Source: Pardosa pseudoannulata
Taxonomy: Eukaryota > Arthropoda > Arachnida > Araneae > Lycosidae
Direction of reading: 5' to 3'
Length of the DNA stretch: 64,000 bases
Assembly (NCBI GenBank): GCA_032207245.1
Contig: CM063500.1
Location: 37,064,987-37,128,986, forward strand
The number at the start of each line of letters is the position of its first letter. The stretch's first letter is position 1. Made by a program: the position numbers and the translations under genes. This document shows, piece by piece, positions 48,131 through 61,235 of the stretch. The notes beneath the pieces are model-generated. The model had not been told where the DNA came from. It was given only the letters and a program-made list of their open reading frames with translations, and did no database searches.

Positions 48131-48712
48131 TACCCTATATAATAACAGTCTAAGTTATCTGTCCTTCTGTTTTCGAATTTATGAAGCGGTTGGACCTGGA
48201 ATGGATAGGGACATCCATACTGGATTCTCGATAAATTATTGTTAGCAAAATTCAAAGCAAATCATTAAAACTTTCGAAATCCCCCTCCCCCCTTTTCGAG
48301 CGTTTAATGCCGTATTTCAAGCCTTATTTTTCCCCGCTAAGAGCAGGCTATTTAGTTTATCACATAATAAATAGGCAAAATATGTAATTTTTTTTCAGCA
48401 TTAAGACGTCATTTTTTAACCATCTTATTTAATCCTTTCTTATTTTAAATTATTTAAATATCGTCTGCATTATTTTTATGCGTTTTATCACTAAAATGAG
48501 ATATTACGTAAATAGTTTTTTTTATATATATTTGGCTTAAATAATAGATTAGGTACATGTGTGATAATTTTAAATTTAATCATCGATTATATTTTGTTGC
48601 AATATAATTCTCAGCTAAAAAACAAACCATTTTTTTACCGGCTTAAAACGTACTTTACAATTCTGGAAATTTAAACATTTTACTTATTTCGTCATGACTG
48701 GCTAAATGGTAG
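48131..48712 (+). mobile_element. Non-autonomous Helitron, decayed ends
   Basis: The start TACCCTATATAATAACAG and the body (GAATTTATGAAGCGGTTGG, TTTCGAGCGTTTAATGCC) match the Helitrons at 2474 and 53034. The 3' end is mutated: the hairpin reads CGTCATGACTGGC and the terminus GGTAG|T. Both ends differ from consensus, so this copy is probably older. Confidence 0.65.
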
Positions 48713-48999
48713 TCTTTTAAATAGTTATTATAAAGACAGATATAAAAATAATATGTATAATTCAAACAGACACAATTAAATAAATACAAATATTTTCTAT
48801 AAAAACTATATCCCTTTTTTGAGATTCAAATTCTGTATAATAATATATATTGGAATTTGTAATAATGAATAAAACGGCTTTCCTGTAAAAATTAACGCTT
48901 CGCAAATGCGAAAGTTACAAAAAATTAAACTTCGGTTACTAGTAACACGAATCATACAGGCATGAAAAAAAAATATGTTTTGCGCTTTTAAATACCCAA
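48713..48999. other. AT-rich sequence, nothing recognised
   Basis: Short interval with no element ends or coding region. Confidence 0.4.
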
Positions 49000-50226
49000 T
49001 GGTAGGTGATAATTTTAAATTTAATCATCAATTATTTTTTGTTGAAATGAAAATTTTATCACTGGTATGAACAACAAATTTTCATAAAAGTCTATGATTC
49101 TATTTAACAGACTAATAAATATCTAGCATTTAAGTTATATTTCTTTGAAATTAGAAGTAGAAGTGTTGTAAAGTACTACAACCTACACACCAGTATTCGT
49201 TACAAGGGGGAAACACAGAATGAATATAATACTTTATATTGAGATTCAGACATTTATTCTATACATTCATTTACAAATAGATCCTTGGTTATCATATATC
49301 ATAATCATCAATTATTTATGTCTTCTATTTACAATATAATTATCACAATTCTCTTTATAAGGAATTATTATTAACAGAGATACATTAACAGAGGCCTAAG
49401 TTAAGTGATTGTAAATATTATTTTATAAATTACCTCCATTAAAGGCTGAGGGGAGCAGGCAGGGGCTTTCTCCTTACGTCAGTCTTCAGTTGGTGCTGAG
49501 GGTCACGTAGAGGCTTTCTCATATGATGAGTCGGTCCGGGTGTTCGGGCGCACGGAACGAGTCAATGTTGGTGGATTCTTGTCCTACTTCTTTCGAATCC
49601 CTAATTCCACTGCTCTCCTTCACTTCGTTTGCAAACTCCTCACCTCGGTTCCAACGCCCCTTTTTCCTTCCTTGCCAATCACTTGTTTTCGGGAAATTTT
49701 CCCACATCTCTATGCCCTTCGGGAGTGCAGGTGGGCTCATTAAAGTAGCCCCTTTTGTGCAAGCTGACATTACTTTTTAGCCCCTGCTCCCATAACTCAC
49801 GGTTACAGCTCTGTGCGAGCTTGACCGTTACGCTGCCATTCCGTGATCTATACCTTCTCTGCAGGGGTCCCTAAACTTGACGTGAACAATTGGAGTCCTA
49901 AATTCCTCTAGGAAAATCCTCCCACAGCTGTGCATGCACGTGCAGATCACCGTGGGAAAGTACCTCGGTACAAGAAGTTTGTTCGTTTTTGTGTTTGTTT
50001 TTTATACATAATCACACTATTTTACTAAATGTATTTAACGTGATTCTAGACTGCATTGTTATTATCGGGAGACAATAGAGGAGTATGAATATAAAAACAA
50101 ATTATTCAGAGTGTACCAGACAATTCTCAGTTAAAAAATAAATAATATTTTACCTGCCTATAGGCTAATTTATAGTTCTAGAAAATTAAAAATTTTACTA
50201 ATGTCATATGACGGGCTATACACTAG
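49000..50226 (+). mobile_element. Helitron copy split by a solo LTR
   Basis: The left part (about 49000-49163) and right part (49973-50226) match the continuous Helitron-related sequence at 52130-52490 and, inverted, that at 62980-63200. The right part ends with a partly deleted hairpin (GTCATATGACGGGC) and CTAG at 50223-50226 followed by T. The 5' end is not identified. No Rep/helicase coding is visible. Confidence 0.65.
49164..49972. mobile_element. Solo LTR, 809 bp
   Basis: The block starts TGTTGTAAAGTACTACAACC and ends GTACCTCGGTACA, so it has TG...CA ends. An exact 5-base duplication AGAAG flanks it (49159-49163 and 49973-49977). The paralogue at 52231-52250 (AATTAAGAAGTTTGTTTG) is the unoccupied site. 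The right half is GC-richer than its surroundings. Small frames at 49519-49780 on both strands lie within it and are not genes. The orientation and the family (Gypsy, BEL or Copia) could not be settled because no internal region remains. Confidence 0.85.
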
Positions 50227-51915
50227 TAAATTATTAGAGAAAAAATATAGAAATTTGAAAATTATTAAACTCAAATTCTTATGTAGAAAATGGGTAATAA
50301 CTTTTACAGTATTTTCGAAGAATTGTATCCATAGTAGCAAATATCGAAAAACATATGCGAAAAAAAAATAAGCCATAATATATATTAAATTTTAATAAAT
50401 CGGTTAAACATTTTTCATTCAGAAACCAAAAAACCGCTCATTCATCACTTGCTTAATAGATCTCAAAATCAATAAGTCTTTTTAGCACATAATAATGCTA
50501 TCTTCACATGTTAAACACATTAATAAAACAACATATCTATATGAGGGCTATATACTAGTAAATTAAAGAGAAATAATATAGAACTTTGAAATTATTAAAC
50601 TCAAATCCTTATCAGAAAGTAGAAAATAACTTTTCAGCATATTTTCGAAGAATTTCATCGAGTAGCAATATAAAAATCATAATCACACTATATTTTCTAT
50701 TTTTTAAACAAAATAAGTTTTATGAATACCTACCAACCGAGCAAATACAAAAATTATCTTCTGAACCTATAGGGTACATTACAGTTCTGGAAAATTAAAA
50801 ATTTTACTAATCGGTTTTAAATTTTAATAAATCGGTTAAACATTTTTCATTCACAAACCAAAAAACCGCTCATTCATCACTTGCTTAATAGATCTCAAAA
50901 TCAATAAGTCTTTTTCAGCACATTCAGGATAATGCTATCTTCACATGTTCAAACACATTACCAGTAAAACAACCAATCCCGTCATATGACGGGCTATATA
51001 CTAGTAAATTTTACTAGTGTACTAAATATAATATAAAGTATACTAAATATAATAAAATAAAAACAAATAATAATAAAGTATACTAAATAATAAATAAAGT
51101 AAATAAAGTAAAATAATAAATAAAGTATACTAAATGTACTAAATATAATATAAAGTATAGTAAATTTTACTAGTATGATAGTAAAACAAACAATTTTTTT
51201 AACCTGCCTATAGGGTACATTACAGTTCTGGAAAATTAAAAATTTTACTAATCGGTTTTAAATTTTAATAAATCGGTTAAACATTTTTCATTCACAAACC
51301 AAAAAAACCGCTCATTCATCACTTGCTTAATAGATCTCAAAATCAATAAGTCTTTTTCAGCACATTCAGGATAATGCTATCTTCACATGTTCAAACACAT
51401 TACCAGTAAAACAACCTATCCCGTCATATGACGGGCTATATACTAGTAAATTTTACTAGTATACTAAATATAACATACTAAATATAATATACTAAATATA
51501 ATATAAAGTATACTAAATATAATAAAATAAAAACAAATAATAATAAAGTATACTAAATAATAAATAAAGTAAATAAAGTAAAATAATAAATAAAGTATAC
51601 TAAATGTACTAAATATAATATAAATTATAGTAAATTTTACTAGTATAATAGTAAAACAAACAATTTTTTTAACCTGCCTATAGGGTACATTACAGTTCTG
51701 GAAAATTAAAAATTTTACTAATCGGTTTTAAATTTTAATAAATCGGATAAACATTTTTCATTCACAAACCAAAAAACCGCTCATTCATCACTTGCTTAAT
51801 AGATCTCAAAATCAATAAGTCTTTTTCAGCACATTCAGGATAATGCTATCTTCACATGTTCAAACACATTACCAGTAAAACAACCAATCCCATCATATGA
51901 CGGGCTATATACTAG
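50227..51915 (+). repeat. Tandem run of Helitron 3' ends, ~445-470-bp period
   Basis: CTAG termini preceded by GTCATATGACGGGCTATATA (one copy partly lost) end at 50558, 51004, 51446 and 51915, each followed by T. Between the tail block (TTCTGGAAAATTAAAAATTT) and the terminal hairpin three copies carry the 150-bp segment also seen at 47848. Between units lie AT-rich strings such as ACTAAATATAATATAAAGTA, themselves repeated at 51020-51180 and 51450-51660. Confidence 0.85.
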
Positions 51916-52490
51916 TAAATTAAGAGAGAAATAATATAGAACTTTGAAAATTATTAAACTCAAATTCTTCTGAAGAAAGTAAAAAATAACTTTTTCCAGT
52001 ATTTTCGAAGAATTGCATCCATAGTAGCAAATATCCGAAAATCATAATCACACTATTTTTCTATTTTTTAACAAAATAAGTAATAATGAATACCTACCAA
52101 CCGAGCAAATACTAAAAATTATCTTCTGAAATTTTGTCACTGGTATTAACAACAAATTATTTTCATAAAAGTCTATGAGTCTATTTCACAGAATAATAAA
52201 TATCTAATGTTTAAGTTTTATATATTTGAAAATTAAGAAGTTTGTTTGTTTTTCTGTTTGTTTTTATACATAAACACACGGTTTTACTAAATAAAATCAA
52301 CGTGATTCTAAACTGCATTCACAGTATCAAGAGATTTAGAGAAAACTGAAGATTAACAAATTATTGTACATGTACCAGATAATTATCAGTCAAAGAACAA
52401 AGCAATTTTTTAACCTGCCTATAGGGTACATTACAGTTCTGAAAAATTAAAAATTTTACTAATCCCGTCATATGACGGGCTATATACTAG
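51916..52490 (+). mobile_element. Helitron-related sequence ending in a canonical 3' terminus
   Basis: The tail block, the palindrome CCCGTCATATGACGGG and CTAG (52487-52490) followed by T are intact. Upstream at 52130-52390 it matches the split copy at 49.0-50.2 kb and provides its empty LTR site. The 5' boundary is uncertain; the first 200 bases are also found after the CTAG at 50226, 50558 and 52490. Confidence 0.7.
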
Positions 52491-53033
52491 TAAATTAAGA
52501 GAGAAATACTATAGAACTTTGAAAATTATTAAACTCAAATTCTTCTGCAGACAATGGAGAATAGCTTTTCCAGTATTTTCGAAGAATTGCATCTATAGTA
52601 GCAAATATCGAAAAACGTATGCGAAAATAATCAGCCACACTACGTTTTCTATTCTTTAACAAATTAAATAATCATGAATATCTACCAATCGAACACATAC
52701 TAAAAAATATCTTTTGAAAACTTTAGAATCCATAGAAGTATTAGCTTCTAATTTAGCACACAAAGAAAATCAGAATTTTTCAATATTTTCTATTACCAAT
52801 GTTGAAAGGAAAACGTATGTTTGGAACATGCGAAAGTAAGAAGCTGATAATTTTCAATAAAATAAATACCTTTGATTTTTCTACAATGCAATTTAAAAGT
52901 CTTGCAGTTTTTTCAGAAGATTTTATTTTGTATAAAAGCAAGTTTTTTTTCCTGCTACTACCCTTTAATTAACACCAAAGAATCTGAAATAGTCCATTTA
53001 CACTGATGTAAATTCTGTTTAATTCTCATATTA
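52491..53033. other. Repeat of the post-CTAG segment, then AT-rich sequence
   Basis: The first ~200 bases (AGAACTTTGAAAATTATTAA, TTTTCGAAGAATTGCATC) repeat 50227-50400, 50559-50760 and 51916-52130. No gene. Confidence 0.65.
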
Positions 53034-53714
53034 CTAGCATGTAGCCCATAATATGGAGGGAGCAGTAATTTTTTTAATTTTCCAGAATTGTAAAGTACTC
53101 TACGAGACAGATAAATAAATGTTTTTTTGGATGAGAATTATCTTGCAACAAAAACTAATCGATGATAAATTCAAAATTATCACGTATGTACGTAATGTAT
53201 TATTTTATCCAAATATAAAAGACAATTACTAACGTAATATCTCAGTTCAGTGATAAAAAGTATGGAAATAATGCAGACGATATTTAAATATTTCAAAATA
53301 AGAAGTGTTTAAATGAGATGGTGAGGGGAATGACGTCATAATGCTCGAAAATATGTTACTTTTAACTATATCTTATGTGATAAATTGATAATATTAATCA
53401 CTTTTTCTTTATCAGGGAAAATAGGGCTTGAAATAATGGCATTAAACTCAGAAAAAGGTTGAAATAGCGGATTTCAAACATTTTAAAGATGACATTATTT
53501 TCCTCTGTAATATGAAGTATATTTATATCAATTGTTTATCAAATTATTGAATTGCATGGATAGTTTAGGAAGAGATACACTTTACTCGTTTTGAATTTGT
53601 TAACCCTAACTGACAAAGAATCCAATATAGATGCCTTTATCCATTCAAAGTCCAACCGCTTCATACATTCGAGGACATACAGACAGATAACTTAGGCTGT
53701 TATTATATAGGGGA
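53034..53714 (-). mobile_element. Non-autonomous Helitron, 681 bp
   Basis: On the minus strand it starts TCCCCTATATAATAACAGCC (from 53714) and ends CTAG (53034-53037) between A and T. The 3' hairpin has decayed (GTAGCCCATAATATGGAGGG on the plus strand). The body is colinear with the copy at 2474, including CTTTATCCATTC and CCAACCGCTTCATA. No coding region. Confidence 0.8.
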
Positions 53715-54660
53715 TGCTAATATTTTTTTACATATAGTTATATCAGCTCTTGACATTTGGAGCTTGCTTTACCGAAGCATTAAAGTTTTTGAAATTGTTA
53801 AATCTAAATTTCGTTTTAAAGCTCAAGTATTAATAGATTGGCTTTCAATAATAATTTCTCATGGTTACAAAGTTATAATTTTGTTATAATTTTATCTTCA
53901 TATCTTTTGTTATTTTAAATTGCAAATTGTCGTTTAAGTTGTTTGTAATGCTCTTCAGTACATAATATTATAAATTCAAATATCTGAACCGTGAAGAGTT
54001 AGTCTCATATCACTTCCGGGGCTGGACCCACACTTGGGGACCCTCCTTCTCTCTCCCATATTTAATTGTGTAAAGGTAACTTGTTCCTAATATTATTTTG
54101 GAACCCAATTAACATCAGCAAATATAGGCCTTCTTTTTAGACGTGCTTAGGTTTTTAAAACTTCTTTTCGCTAACTTTAACCTTTTTCGCTTATTTTAAC
54201 ACTATTAATGTCTGCCATAATACTACCGTCTTTCAAAGACATGCTTTATATTATTTTAAACATTGGACATTGTTAAATAATGACTCATGATTATTTTTTC
54301 TCCCTCCATCTCTCTCACTTTTATACTGTTGTGGAGTGAACTATTTCTAGTAAATATCTCAAAACCTAATCCTTCGGGAAGGCTGTTTACCAACGGGGGT
54401 TAAAAAAATTTACACATTGATTGTACCAATTTTTTTAATTTTTCAAAGGTATGAGGAATAAATTATAAAATTTTCTAAATCATATAGAAATTTTAGAGAA
54501 AATAGGGTTGTGTAATTTATAAAAATCAATGAAAATGCATTAAAAACAAACCATAAACTATAAGTATTAAAATGTTTAAAACAGTATGCAATAATTTTAT
54601 ATACAACTGCAGTCGGAAAAGTCCTTCTGTGATATGGGAAAAAACTGCCATATTTGGCGA

Positions 54661-54661
<1 letters not shown>
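53715..54661. other. AT-rich sequence with a diverged short repeat
   Basis: The stretch near 53765-53790 (GAGCTTGCTTTACCGAAGCA) resembles 56700-56730 and 56900-56930, suggesting an old repeat family. No gene is seen; the frame at 54443-54790 is partly (AT)n. Confidence 0.4.
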
Positions 54662-55490
<829 letters not shown>

Positions 55491-55504
55491 TTCATAACAC
55501 TTAA

Positions 55505-56535
55505 AACTTGCATGGATACCACAGGTCCTTGATAGATGGCTGGAGACAGATTATACCAGATGTTAAATCAACGGTTAAGCAAATCCGAGATATTGCGAAT
55601 TGGTGGTCTTTGAACTCTGAGCTGTCGTCCCGTGACATCGCAAATGTATTCTATTGGATTGATATCCGGTGAGTTAGGTGGCCAGACAATTAACTGGAAT
55701 TCAGCATCATGTTCCTAGAACCACTCCAACACAATTTTAGCCATATGACATGGTGCGTTGTCCTGTTGAACATTCCATTTTCAACTGGAAACACAAAGGC
55801 CATGTAAGGGTAAAACTTGTCCGCAATGATGTTCATACATCCTGTGGCACTTATGGTCTGCTCTACCACAACCACGGATGCCAATGACGCCCAAGAGAAT
55901 GTCTCCCAAAGTATAACACCGGCCTGTGTATGACCTACTGTACATCGACGCAACAAATATTCGCCTGGAAGGCATCGTATCCTGCACAGCCATTGGCGTT
56001 ATGGATGACAAACCGTGATTCATCTTACCAGGCAATTCTCTCCCACTAACCCGTGGACCAGTCTCGATGTTCCCGAGCCCAGCGCAGGCGCAGTTGGCGA
56101 TGACGCTTGGTCAGCAATGGTACAAAAGAGGGACGTTTGCTGCGATGCCCCATATACAACAGTGTCCGCTGAACAGTGTGTTCCGATACTATTCTACTTG
56201 GCCCTGCATTGTATTGGGTTTTCAGCTGAGCCACTGTCTGGCTCCGGTTTTGCTTCACAATGCGTAACTCTCTCCGACGACCTTTTTCTTTGATGGCGTG
56301 TGGACTTCCAACACCATGTTGTCTACTGCTTGTTTCAGCGTCATTCATGTACTGTATATAAGTACTAGCAACTGTAGATCGCGAACAACCAACGAGTCGT
56401 GCAGTTTCGAATATACCTAGTTCCGAGCCTTCGAGCCATTACAATCTGTCCTCTTTCAAAATCGCTTATATCCGCAGCCTTTCTAATAACACACAGAAGT
56501 AAATGAAAGAATGATTCTTCAGACTCTCTTGAGTG
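55505..56535 (-). mobile_element. Tc1-like element, 3'-truncated
   Basis: Same family as 24454-25351, in inverse orientation. The right end (CTCTTGAGTG at 56526-56535, followed by TA) is a shortened terminal repeat: only about ten bases remain before homology to the internal region resumes. The left end is cut inside the 3' untranslated part near 55512, where (AT)n begins, so the other terminal repeat is missing. Confidence 0.82.
55610..56500 (-). pseudogene. Tc1-like transposase, near full length, with DD36E spacing
   Basis: On the minus strand the paired-like DNA-binding part (MNDAETSSRQHGVGSPHAIK, SEHTVQRTLLYMGHRSKRP) is followed by REHRDWSTG and a decayed first catalytic site (DESRFVIHNANG). 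The second site is QQDNAPCHMAK (Asp codon 55760-55762), and WPPNSPDINPIEY carries the Glu (55649-55651). Between these two residues 36 codons are in frame apart from one TAG, giving DD36E spacing rather than the classical Tc1 DD34E. Several stops and frameshifts elsewhere make it inactive. It supplies the segment missing from the copy at 24454. Identity is secure; the exact clade is not. Confidence 0.88.
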
Positions 56536-59439
56536 TAGATAAAGAATCAAATTCTGAATGCACCCTAAACTGCAGTGAAGCCAAAAATTTAAATAAAAAT
56601 ATGTTTGTTGGTTGTAGCAAACCATCTTCTAGTCTGAAAAGGTAATTAAAAGGCTATTGTTGTGTCTTATAGAAAAATATATTTACCCATTCTTCTTTTA
56701 TAAGTCCGTGCTTTAGCAAAGTATTAAACTTTCATAAAGACACATGCCTTGAACAGTTGTTAGATTTTACATCATTTATGAAAGTTTACATAGAAATTAA
56801 TTTTTTAGTTGTAACTAATATCTGTTTAGTAAAAGCTTAGTAAAAGATCATTATTATCTGTGTTTTATTTGAAAAAACAGTTCCCCTTTCTTCTTTTTTA
56901 AACCAGAGCTTTACCGAAGAATTAAAATTTTATTTAAGAGACATATTGTAAAATGGTGGTTAGATATGGTGTCATTCAAGAAACCCCATAATATAAAGGT
57001 GTCTGTTAGTTTTAGAAAACTTTTCTGGTCATACAAAGACTAATATGAGAAATGGACTGACGAATGTATTAATACACAAGCAAATCTACTAAAGATATAA
57101 ACATATTATTTCCAATTATTATTTAAAATGCTTTAAGACTGAATACCTGCATTTATATTTTCATTTTATTACATTTTATATAAATTTACTGCTCCTGTAA
57201 ACCTCTAGTGAAAAAAAAGAGTGTTCAGTAGGGCTGGTGGTGGCAGGGCAAATCTTCTGCTTCGTTCCTGCTTCTTAAATTACGAGGACCCACTTGAGCG
57301 TAAGTCGTATGCTATAAAAAGTATATGTATTACGTGTCGTCGCTTTAATACGAATAGACTAAACTTCTCTGTATAGAATAGGATCCCGTATACTCATACT
57401 CCCATGTGTTATTAGGGTTACTATATTTAGTAGTTTATCGCTATTTTGGTAAGTGTAGGAAATAATCGCCAATTGAAATAAGTATGTAGAATTGGCTCTC
57501 ATGCGACGAAAACTTAAAATATAGGATAGACTCCCCAATACCAATCAGACATAGGATTTATTTAGACTTTGTTTTATTACTGCGTAATTTTTGTACATAA
57601 TGTTATTTTAATTGTCCAATACGTACAATGTAAAAAGCATAATTTAATGCAGTTAAATCATAATCTTTGATAAATATATATTATATACAGTATTACAAAA
57701 AAAATAAAAAATAAGTTTCAAGTTATAATTAGTAATTTTGTTTTCTTAAATGACTGTGTTTGCCTTTCTTTTAAAATAAATAAATGTAAGTGAAAACAGT
57801 TTCTGTATTAGGCTTCTGTTTATTTTTTTTAAAATAATCTTCCATTTTCACTGATGACAAATCATCAATGGTCAAAATACGTTAAACACGTGGTTGAAAT
57901 GAAAGCTATCGTAGCTATTTAGGGTCAAAAAGTAACAATACACAGGTTACTATATTTTCATAGAAATTATCGCCAAGTGAAAAAATGTGCCAAACACGAG
58001 CGCATGAGCTGTGACGACTCTCATAGGGAGCCTATTCTAGATCGAGCTTTTACAAACGAATAGCGTATTGCTAAATCGGGTTTGGTTTGACCAAGTGGCG
58101 TCAGAAACAAAAACAAAATGGTGCATACTAGTAAATTACAAGTGACATCATTATGCTGAGTACTAGTTATCTTGTGTGATTATCATTTCCCCGAGATTTG
58201 AATACGAGATCCCCACCTCCGTAATTATAAATTCGTGTTATTACATATCTAATTATTGTTACTCGTATCATGTGTACGAACAATATGAATTTATAATTAC
58301 AAATTTTAGTTCTGTTAGCACATTCCCCTCTGGTTATTTTTTAAAAAAATTTATAACTTATAACAATTAAATGTCGCATTTCTATTACAGAATTCAAAAT
58401 GAATCTTCAATGTATTTCTTGTGTTTCCAGTTTTGATTATTTTTTGGAGGGGTTAGGGGAAATTTTATTTTATCATGACGAATTTTCATTTGTCATGCTT
58501 CACTAAAAGTATTTTCAGAACAAAATTACTCTATCACTAAGTGATTCATAAATAATCTTTTACGACAAAATTTATTCCTTCATTACTGAAATACTTTGGC
58601 AACTATAAAATTGGGAAATAACTAGAAAATATATGACCTCGTAAACTATGCCATTAAATTCAGGGTTTTTTTATTGTTAAGGTTGAATAACCCTAAATTG
58701 CCAGCCTAATCGAAAACATTTAATTTATGGTTCGATAATTTATTTTAAAAATGAGAATTTAAAAAAGAAATAATTGAAAATTTGAATAATATTATACTTC
58801 TAACTGTGTTACCTAATTAGAAGTGACAGGAAATATATGGATTTCATATAAATGTTATCTATTTAATGACATGGAAAAATTTAACCTTCTCTTTTCATCA
58901 AGTTTTAATGATTATAAGAAAGAGTTCTTCGAATTAAGTGCTACCTATTTAACCCCATTTTGATATTTCTTTAACTTTTTTGACACAATATGTTCTTTGA
59001 AGACTTAGTAACATTAATTCTATGTAACTTAGCTCTATAAGGTTTTAAAAATATACATTTAGATTTATTTTATTGGTTGTTTAAGCTAGATATATATATC
59101 CGGGATATATATGACCAAACTTTATATGAAAATTATATTTAGGTAATCCTAAATTGAATCTGTTAGTTTTACAAAGTGTACAGTTTGACGTGTGAGAAAG
59201 CCCAATAAAGAGCAGAAAATTCTATTTTATAATGAACTTAATAACGACTTTTATTGTGAAAATTTTAAGGCCCAAAACGTATTATGACGCTTTAAAGGAA
59301 TTTTTTTAATCCAAATTTTGACCAGCACAATAAATATTATTTTTGCAGTATAGATACTTGTACCAGGTCTCCTAACATGATCCTAACAATAAAATGTAAA
59401 AATAAAGACAATTTTCCACAGAAATAACTAATTACACCT
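56536..59439. other. Mostly AT-rich; diverged repeat pair, no gene recognised
   Basis: Two diverged copies of a ~210-bp unit are visible at about 56640-56770 and 56850-56985 (both with TTTAxCxAAGxATTAAA and a preceding CTTCTTTT). At 57230-57540 and 57880-58100 the base composition is more even, with TTACTATATTT and ATCGCCAA motifs shared between the two. No credible open frame or element ends were found; frames at 57359-57544 and 58176-58370 have no recognised domain. Confidence 0.45.
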
Positions 59440-60600
59440 ATAGTTTATAAACATTTAAAGCTTTCAAAATATTCAACATTTTGATAAACCCGTGAACTTT
59501 TGTTATTCTCATCTTTTAGCTTTCTCACCAATTCTTTAATACTTTCGGTATTAAACGTGCACGACATTTAAAAAAAATCGACATTTTAATAAATCAGTGA
59601 GCATTTTTTAATCTTCTTCGTTGTCCTTCATACCAATTCATTAACACAATTCGTGAAAACTTGCACGATTTTTTATAAATATTCGTCATTTTGATAAACT
59701 TGTAAACTTTTGTTATTCTCTTTGCACTTTTTACCAATTCGCTAACATCTTCTTAAAAACGTGTCCGACTTTTTTAAAAAAATCATTTTAATAAATCAGT
59801 GAGTTTTTGTTATTTATTTATTGCCCTTCATACCAATTCTTTAATACAATTCGTAATAACGTGTACGACTTTTCATCGACTTTTTAAAAATGTTCAACAT
59901 TTTAACACAATATTCACACATTATTCACAACATTCAACATATTAACACAATATCAATAACACAATATACATAATACACCATTTCACATAATATTCATCAA
60001 CTGGTTTAATAAAACCAGTGAACTTTTATTACCCGTTCTTACCAATTTGTTAATACCTGAGTGATAACGTGTACAATTTTTATTTTAAAAATTCGACATT
60101 TTAATAAATCAGTGAGCCTATGTTATTGTCTTTCATTCTCCTTCATACCAATCCGTTAATAAAATTCGTGATAACGTGTACGACTTTTCATCGACATTTT
60201 AAAAATATTCAACATTTTAATAAACTAGTGAACTTTTGTTATTCTCTTACTTTGCCGTTCTTACCAATTAGTTAATACCTGTATAACGTGTGATAACGTG
60301 TAAGATTTTTATTTAAATAAATTGGCATTTTAATAAATCACTGAGCCTATGTTATTCTCCTTCATTGCCCTTCATACCAATTCATTAATACAATTAATGC
60401 TAACGTGTACACCTTTTCATCAATTTTTTAAAAATATTCGTCATTTTAATAAGCTAGTGAACTTCTCTTCTTCTCTTTCTTTGCCTATCTTACCCATTCT
60501 TTAATACCTTCGTGATAATATTTACTACTTTAAAATTAAATCAACCTTTTAATAAATAAGTGAACTTTTGCTATTCTTCTTCATTGCATTTCATACAATC
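59440..60600. repeat. Satellite array, ~100-115-bp monomer, about 10 copies
   Basis: The unit has CATTTTAATAAATCAGTGA, CTTTTGTTATTCTC, TTCATACCAATTCNTTAATAC and CGTGATAACGTGTACGACTT. ACCAATT landmarks lie near 59527, 59632, 59732, 59832, 60039, 60148, 60261, 60375 and 60490. One gap near 59900-60000 is filled by a short AACACAATAT-type repeat. Confidence 0.9.
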
Positions 60601-61094
60601 CTTATCTCGGGAAAATCCTCAAATCCTCTCCCTATATGCGTAAAGCCTTACTATCTCCAACTCACTTTTCTTGCATTTATCTTCTTATAATTTGTCATCA
60701 GTAACTAAACATGGGGGATATGTCTTCATTTTCTATTGAGTATTGTTTAACATTTTTACAATCTTTTAGTTCGATCCCTATTTCTGCACATAAATCTGGG
60801 TCGCTACTAAGGCGCGTCCAATATTAACGGTATGCGATGCAAGAGGTATCTGGTCACCACTATGTCTGCATTTCCTTCAAGTTTATAAACCTGAGTACTA
60901 ATTTATTGCATGTGATAAATTTTGTTTGCTGTAAAATTGTAACGATTCTTAACAGTTCTAATATTTATTAATATCCGTCTTTCGGTCAGATTCCAGTCAC
61001 TATCGCTCAAATCTGACCTACCGTCAGCAAACTTTAGGAAATAAACAAGTGTCGCGTTTTGTTTGGCTTCAAACACTTTTCTACTCCTCTTCTC
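60601..61094. other. Single-copy sequence, nothing recognised
   Basis: No gene or repeat was seen. Confidence 0.45.
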
Positions 61095-61235
61095 TTGGTC
61101 TAGTTTTACAACATGATGGCTAATGAGGGCGGACCCTATTGATTAAAGTTGATTCCGAATGGTTACAAACATCTATACATCGGTGGGATTCGAACGTACC
61201 GGAGTTCGTGGATTCGAATCCCACCAAGGCATGTA
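61095..61235 (-). mobile_element. SINE fragment with a head-to-head fold-back of its B-box region
   Basis: Minus-strand SINE sequence (tail with GGTCCGCCCTCATTAGCC, then B box) runs to about 61198 and meets plus-strand SINE sequence (GAGTTCGTGGATTCGAATCC then CACCAAGGCATG). The two B boxes therefore face each other across GTACC. Confidence 0.75.

Noticed and set aside
49519..49780. Overlapping 67-85-codon frames on both strands
   Set aside because: All lie within the solo LTR, which is GC-richer and so has fewer chance stops.
58080..58165. CTAG|T at 58127 considered as another Helitron 3' end
   Set aside because: No GC-rich hairpin lies ten or so bases before it and the tail block is absent.
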